Shown here: positions 4,676 to 7,028 of the stretch, piece after piece
How the letters are laid out: every line of letters starts with the position of its first letter
How positions within the stretch are numbered: the stretch's first letter is position 1
From: Calditrichaceae bacterium
GTDB taxonomy: Bacteria; Calditrichota; Calditrichia; Calditrichales; Calditrichaceae
DNA length: 7,028 nt
Direction: 5' to 3'
Assembly: GCA_030592985.1 (NCBI GenBank)
Contig: JAUVIB010000167.1
Location: 1 to 7,028, forward strand
The notes under the pieces: generated by a model
Databases searched by the model: none
Told to the model about the DNA's origin: nothing
Seen by the model: only the letters and a program-made list of their open reading frames with translations
Position numbers and translations under genes: made by a program

Positions 4676-5751
4676 TAATGGTCCCCGGAAACAATTTTAA
4701 GAAGCTTATCCATGGCCTCAATTTCATCAAATCGACTTAAATAACGCCTCATTTTCATAATTTCATTAAGCTCTTCTTCATCAAACAGCAATTCCTCTTT
4801 CCTCGTACCCGATTCGTTTACTTTTATTGCCGGAAACAAACGCTTCTCAGCACAAGCTTGAGACAAAACGAGGTCCATATTGCCGGTACCTTTAAATTCC
4901 TGAAATATAACCTGATCCATTATACTGCCGGTATCGATAAGTATTGTTGCAATTACAGTAAGAGAACCGCCGTGTTCTATTTTTCTGGCTGCTCCAAAAA
5001 ACCTCCTGGGAAACTCTAAGGCGTTTGACGCTAATCCACCGCTCATTGTCCTTCTATTATTACCCGCCTCGTTATTATATGCCCTTCCCATTCGTGTCAA
5101 TGAATCAATTAAAACGACTACATCCTCACCTGCTTCTGCTTTACGGATTGCCGCGCTCATGGTTAACCGTGTAATTTTTAAGTGATTTTTAACAGATTCA
5201 TCCGCACTTGATGCAAGTACATGGCCATGATCCAAACTTCGCTTGAAATCAGTCACCTCTTCCGGTCGTTCATCGATCAGTAAAATAAAAAGATCACACT
5301 CTGAATTATTATGACAAATTCCGCGGGCAATATGTTTTAATATGGTTGTCTTCCCTGCCTTTGGCGGTGAAATTATTAATCCTCTCTGTCCTTTACCTAT
5401 GGGAGTTAGTTTATCTAAAGTAGCCCCAAGGAGATCTTTTTCATCAAGTTGTAAATAAATTCTTTCATGCGGATTAATGCTTGTTTGACTCTTAAATTCT
5501 TTGATTTTCGCATACTCTTTTAATGTCTTGCCGTTAATTTTCTCTATTTCTATTAATTGATCCGCTTTATTCCTAATCTTGCTTTCCTCTACCACTCCTT
5601 CAACAAAAGCGCCTTCCCGTAACTTATGAGTTCCTATTAGATTATACGGGACATAAACATCACCCTTTCCCGGCATGAAGTTATTATTTATTGATCTTAA
5701 AAATCCCGAATTTTTCGTTAAAAGTTCAAGGTATCCTGATACTTTTTTCAA
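4675..5751 (-). CDS. rho: Transcription termination factor Rho, short form without N-terminal helical domain
   Basis: Rho is a hexameric RNA-dependent ATPase that terminates transcription. This 358-residue version has the cold-shock-like primary RNA-binding domain (about 5-75) and the RecA-type motor. Visible motor motifs are Walker A P-P-K-A-G-K-T (129-135), L-I-D-E-R-P-E-E-V (158-166), Walker B V-V-V-L-I-D (211-216), the secondary-site loop S-G-G-L-A-S-N-A-L (237-245), the E-F-K-G-T-G-N-M-D loop (285-293) and the arginine-finger segment S-G-T-R-K-E-E (314-320). It is about 60 residues shorter than E. coli Rho (419) because the N-terminal helical bundle is absent. The aminopeptidase stop lies only 26 nt upstream, so no extension is possible. 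RNP1 reads N-S-G-F-L-R, with Ser where the first aromatic (F62 in E. coli G-F-G-F-L-R) normally sits. The TTG start is supported by GGAG six bases upstream. Confidence 0.96.
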   Translation of the reverse strand: MKKVSGYLELLTKNSGFLRSINNNFMPGKGDVYVPYNLIGTHKLREGAFVEGVVEESKIRNKADQLIEIEKINGKTLKEYAKIKEFKSQTSINPHERIYLQLDEKDLLGATLDKLTPIGKGQRGLIISPPKAGKTTILKHIARGICHNNSECDLFILLIDERPEEVTDFKRSLDHGHVLASSADESVKNHLKITRLTMSAAIRKAEAGEDVVVLIDSLTRMGRAYNNEAGNNRRTMSGGLASNALEFPRRFFGAARKIEHGGSLTVIATILIDTGSIMDQVIFQEFKGTGNMDLVLSQACAEKRLFPAIKVNESGTRKEELLFDEEELNEIMKMRRYLSRFDEIEAMDKLLKIVSGDH

Positions 5752-5757
5752 GCTTTA

Positions 5758-5761
5758 CTCC
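5758..5761 (-). promoter_or_regulatory. Shine-Dalgarno GGAG fixing the TTG start of rho
   Basis: GGAG lies six bases upstream of TTG 5751 in the 26-nt spacer after the aminopeptidase stop. No ATG in this spacer opens the rho frame, so TTG is the only sensible start, and the cold-shock-like domain begins right after it. Confidence 0.7.
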
Positions 5762-5777
5762 ATATTATTTAAAGGAA

Positions 5778-6737
5778 TTAATTTATTAGTAATTTACCTT
5801 TCTCCATCAGCATAAAATTATCTATCATAACCGTCGGATTAGTAATAACACCATCAATGTGTATACCTACATCATACGTTCCACCCATGCCGATATTATT
5901 GCCGAAAGCAATATGAATTGTACCCATAACTTTTTCATCTTCAAGAATTTGACCGGTAATCACAGCTTCATGATTGGTTCCGATTCCAAGCTCAGCGATA
6001 TTCATCGCTTCTTTACCCAACTTTTTTAATTGAGTATATAGCTCCTGAGCCTGATCACTCCCTGAAAATTCAATGGCAAATCCATCTTTAATTTTTACAA
6101 CGACCGGATTACCTTTTATTTTTCCTATTCCGGCGAGCGAACCATCAATATAGATAACACCTTCACTTTTCCCTTCTTCTGGCATTAAAAATGATTCCCC
6201 ACTGGGAAGATTACCACCTTGGCCTCTATTTTTAATCAGTCCGGTTGAAGATATGGCTGATATCCCATTAATAGGCAGGGTCAAATTTGTTCCCAATTCG
6301 CTTGTGATTACAGCCTTTTTTCCCTGGTCTAATATATTAGATATTTTTATTGTACGTTCAGCTATTGCTTCGTAATCTGCTTTTAAGGTACGAATCATAA
6401 TATCTTCCGAAATACCGGGCATTGTTGCAACTCTGGTCCCTTCTTTGCAGGCATTTCTCCTGGCATTGGTATGTGTTAGGGATTTACTGGTCGGGCAAAC
6501 GACAACATCATATTGTTTCATTAGCGCTGCGATAGCTGCAGACGGTTCTTCACCATTAACCATTGCAGGCGGCATTACGGCCAACAAAGCTTCCCTGCTC
6601 AATTCTTTTCCTATGGTATACAGAGTTTTACCAATAGTTAATTTGTTGTCATCGGTAATAATAAGTAAACTTTCATCTCTTTTTAAATCAAGGCACGTTG
6701 TCAATGCTGTATAGGCCGATTTTTCCAGTGGATTCAT
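5778..6737 (-). CDS. Aminopeptidase, M29/AmpS (thermophilic aminopeptidase)-like
   Basis: A 319-residue protein resembling the M29 aminopeptidases (leucyl aminopeptidase/aminopeptidase T, COG2309), cytosolic dimetal exopeptidases that remove N-terminal residues. Candidate metal ligands keep the family order: E181 in L-P-S-G-E-S-F, E249 in A-E-L-G-I-G-T-N, H275 in G-T-I-H-I-A-F-G, then H293 and D295 in G-I-H-I-D-G, with Y288 as a possible catalytic Tyr. The N-terminal half has the family's H-T-N-A-R-x-x-A-C-x-x-G-x-R-V-A-T-M-P-G-I block (89-109). It is shorter than Thermus AmpS (about 410 residues). Related enzymes of the same fold include NicX-like ring-cleaving dioxygenases, so the reaction is likely but not certain. 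No signal peptide. ATG 6737 has GGAG five bases upstream. First gene of the aminopeptidase-rho-permease operon. Confidence 0.85.
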   Translation of the reverse strand: MNPLEKSAYTALTTCLDLKRDESLLIITDDNKLTIGKTLYTIGKELSREALLAVMPPAMVNGEEPSAAIAALMKQYDVVVCPTSKSLTHTNARRNACKEGTRVATMPGISEDIMIRTLKADYEAIAERTIKISNILDQGKKAVITSELGTNLTLPINGISAISSTGLIKNRGQGGNLPSGESFLMPEEGKSEGVIYIDGSLAGIGKIKGNPVVVKIKDGFAIEFSGSDQAQELYTQLKKLGKEAMNIAELGIGTNHEAVITGQILEDEKVMGTIHIAFGNNIGMGGTYDVGIHIDGVITNPTVMIDNFMLMEKGKLLIN

Positions 6738-6868
6738 ATTTTCTCCAAAATAGTTGCTTTATACTATTTATAAATTTAATATAATGTTTTGTTCTTATTA
6801 AATATAGGTATTTTCCCGGTATTGAGCTAATCTCGGAAAAGGGTTAAATACTCGCCAGTCAACGACAA

Positions 6869-6901
6869 ACTATAATAATTCAGGGTAGCAATTCAAATCA
6901 A
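6869..6901 (-). promoter_or_regulatory. Candidate promoter of the aminopeptidase-rho-permease operon
   Basis: Two overlapping box pairs are possible on the minus strand: TTGAAT (6896-6891) with TATAGT (6874-6869), 16 bp apart, or TTGATT (6901-6896) with TATTAT (6877-6872), 18 bp apart. Either gives a leader of about 125 nt. The DNA is A/T-rich, so chance matches are easy. Confidence 0.3.
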
Positions 6902-6934
6902 TGTAATTCCTCGGTGGCTTGGGAATTTGGAACT

Positions 6935-6951
6935 AATTGACTGTGTCAATT
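6935..6951. repeat. 17-bp perfect palindrome AATTGAC-TGT-GTCAATT
   Basis: Perfect 7-bp inverted arms around a 3-bp centre, 40-60 bp upstream of the candidate promoter of the aminopeptidase-rho operon. The size and symmetry fit a dimeric regulator site or a compact hairpin. Function unknown. Confidence 0.5.
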
Positions 6952-6966
6952 CAGCATCGACAGTCC

Positions 6967-6983
6967 AAAAACGGAGTTTCTCC
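6967..6983 (-). terminator. Candidate intrinsic terminator of a gene beyond the right edge
   Basis: On the minus strand GGAG-AAA-CTCC (6983-6973) forms a short G/C-containing stem with a 3-nt loop, followed by G and five T residues (6971-6967). Position and direction fit the end of an upstream minus-strand gene outside the window. The 4-bp stem is short. Confidence 0.35.
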
Positions 6984-7001
6984 AATTCTACCGACGGCAT
7001 T

Positions 7002-7020
7002 ACTTTAAATTATTTAAAGT
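7002..7020. repeat. 19-bp perfect palindrome ACTTTAAA-TTA-TTTAAAGT
   Basis: Perfect 8-bp inverted arms around a 3-bp centre at the right edge. It is entirely A/T apart from one G-C pair per arm, so it would make a weak hairpin but could be a protein-binding site or part of the 3' end of the upstream gene. Function unknown. Confidence 0.45.
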
Positions 7021-7028
7021 GATACAAA

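Larger units (their letters stand above)
6738..7028. other. Right-edge intergenic region, no gene seen
   Basis: This 291-nt stretch has no credible coding frame; all three minus-strand frames entering from the right edge stop within about 12 codons. It contains a candidate terminator (6967-6983), two near-perfect palindromes (6935-6951 and 7002-7020), inverted repeats aattcc/ggaatt (6905-6927) and ttttcc/ggaaaa (6811-6840), and a possible promoter for the aminopeptidase-rho operon. A leader of about 125 nt would precede the aminopeptidase. Confidence 0.7.

Noticed and set aside
6445..6714. Plus-strand 89-codon frame
   Set aside because: Antisense to the aminopeptidase N-terminal region; composition reflects the opposite strand.

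Overview
The window looks like a low-GC genome from the Fibrobacterota-Chlorobiota-Bacteroidota (FCB) side of bacteria, most likely a Calditrichota/Ignavibacteriota/Marinimicrobia/KSB1-type lineage rather than a classical Bacteroidota. The main evidence is a type IX secretion C-terminal sorting domain of the 'NFPNPFNP...TIEYTI' type in the large secreted protein. Shine-Dalgarno sequences (GGAG/AAGGA) precede most genes, and two or three genes use TTG or GTG starts. Promoter candidates resemble sigma-70 boxes. The lineage is inferred from family knowledge. All recognisable intact genes lie on the minus strand and are transcribed right to left.

Right block (about 3550-7028), housekeeping: an M29-type aminopeptidase (5778-6737), a short Rho termination factor (4675-5751, TTG start, no N-terminal helical domain) and a TSUP/TauE-SafE permease (3938-4675, GTG start overlapping the rho stop in TAGTG) form a tight operon. 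After a 178-nt gap comes a cold-shock-domain protein (3553-3759), whose leader contains an inverted repeat. The 291 nt at the right edge hold no gene. They hold several inverted repeats, a candidate terminator for a gene beyond the window, and a possible operon promoter.

Middle block (about 849-3550), accessory: a type II toxin-antitoxin pair (ParD-like antitoxin 2926-3144, RelE/ParE-superfamily toxin 2636-2917) sits behind a good promoter that overlaps repeated operator-like sequences. Fourteen bases after the toxin comes a 590-residue secreted protein built from 12 YD-like repeats of about 31 residues plus a T9SS sorting domain. Its Shine-Dalgarno overlaps the toxin stop codon, so the three genes look co-transcribed. 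The 408-nt gap between the antitoxin and the cold-shock gene contains, on the plus strand, a short decayed frame that reads like a leucine-rich repeat.

Left block (1-713), translation: a strong promoter (TTGACT-17-TAAATT) drives tRNA-Gln(CTG), tRNA-Arg(ACG) and tRNA-Glu(CTC), followed by the N-terminal part of tadA, cut by the window edge. TadA is the enzyme that makes inosine at position 34 of tRNA-Arg(ACG), so enzyme and substrate genes are adjacent here.

I did not find a clearly new multi-gene system. The points most worth a second look are the toxin-antitoxin/secreted-repeat operon, the atypical Rho, the LRR relic, and the tadA-tRNA-Arg arrangement.
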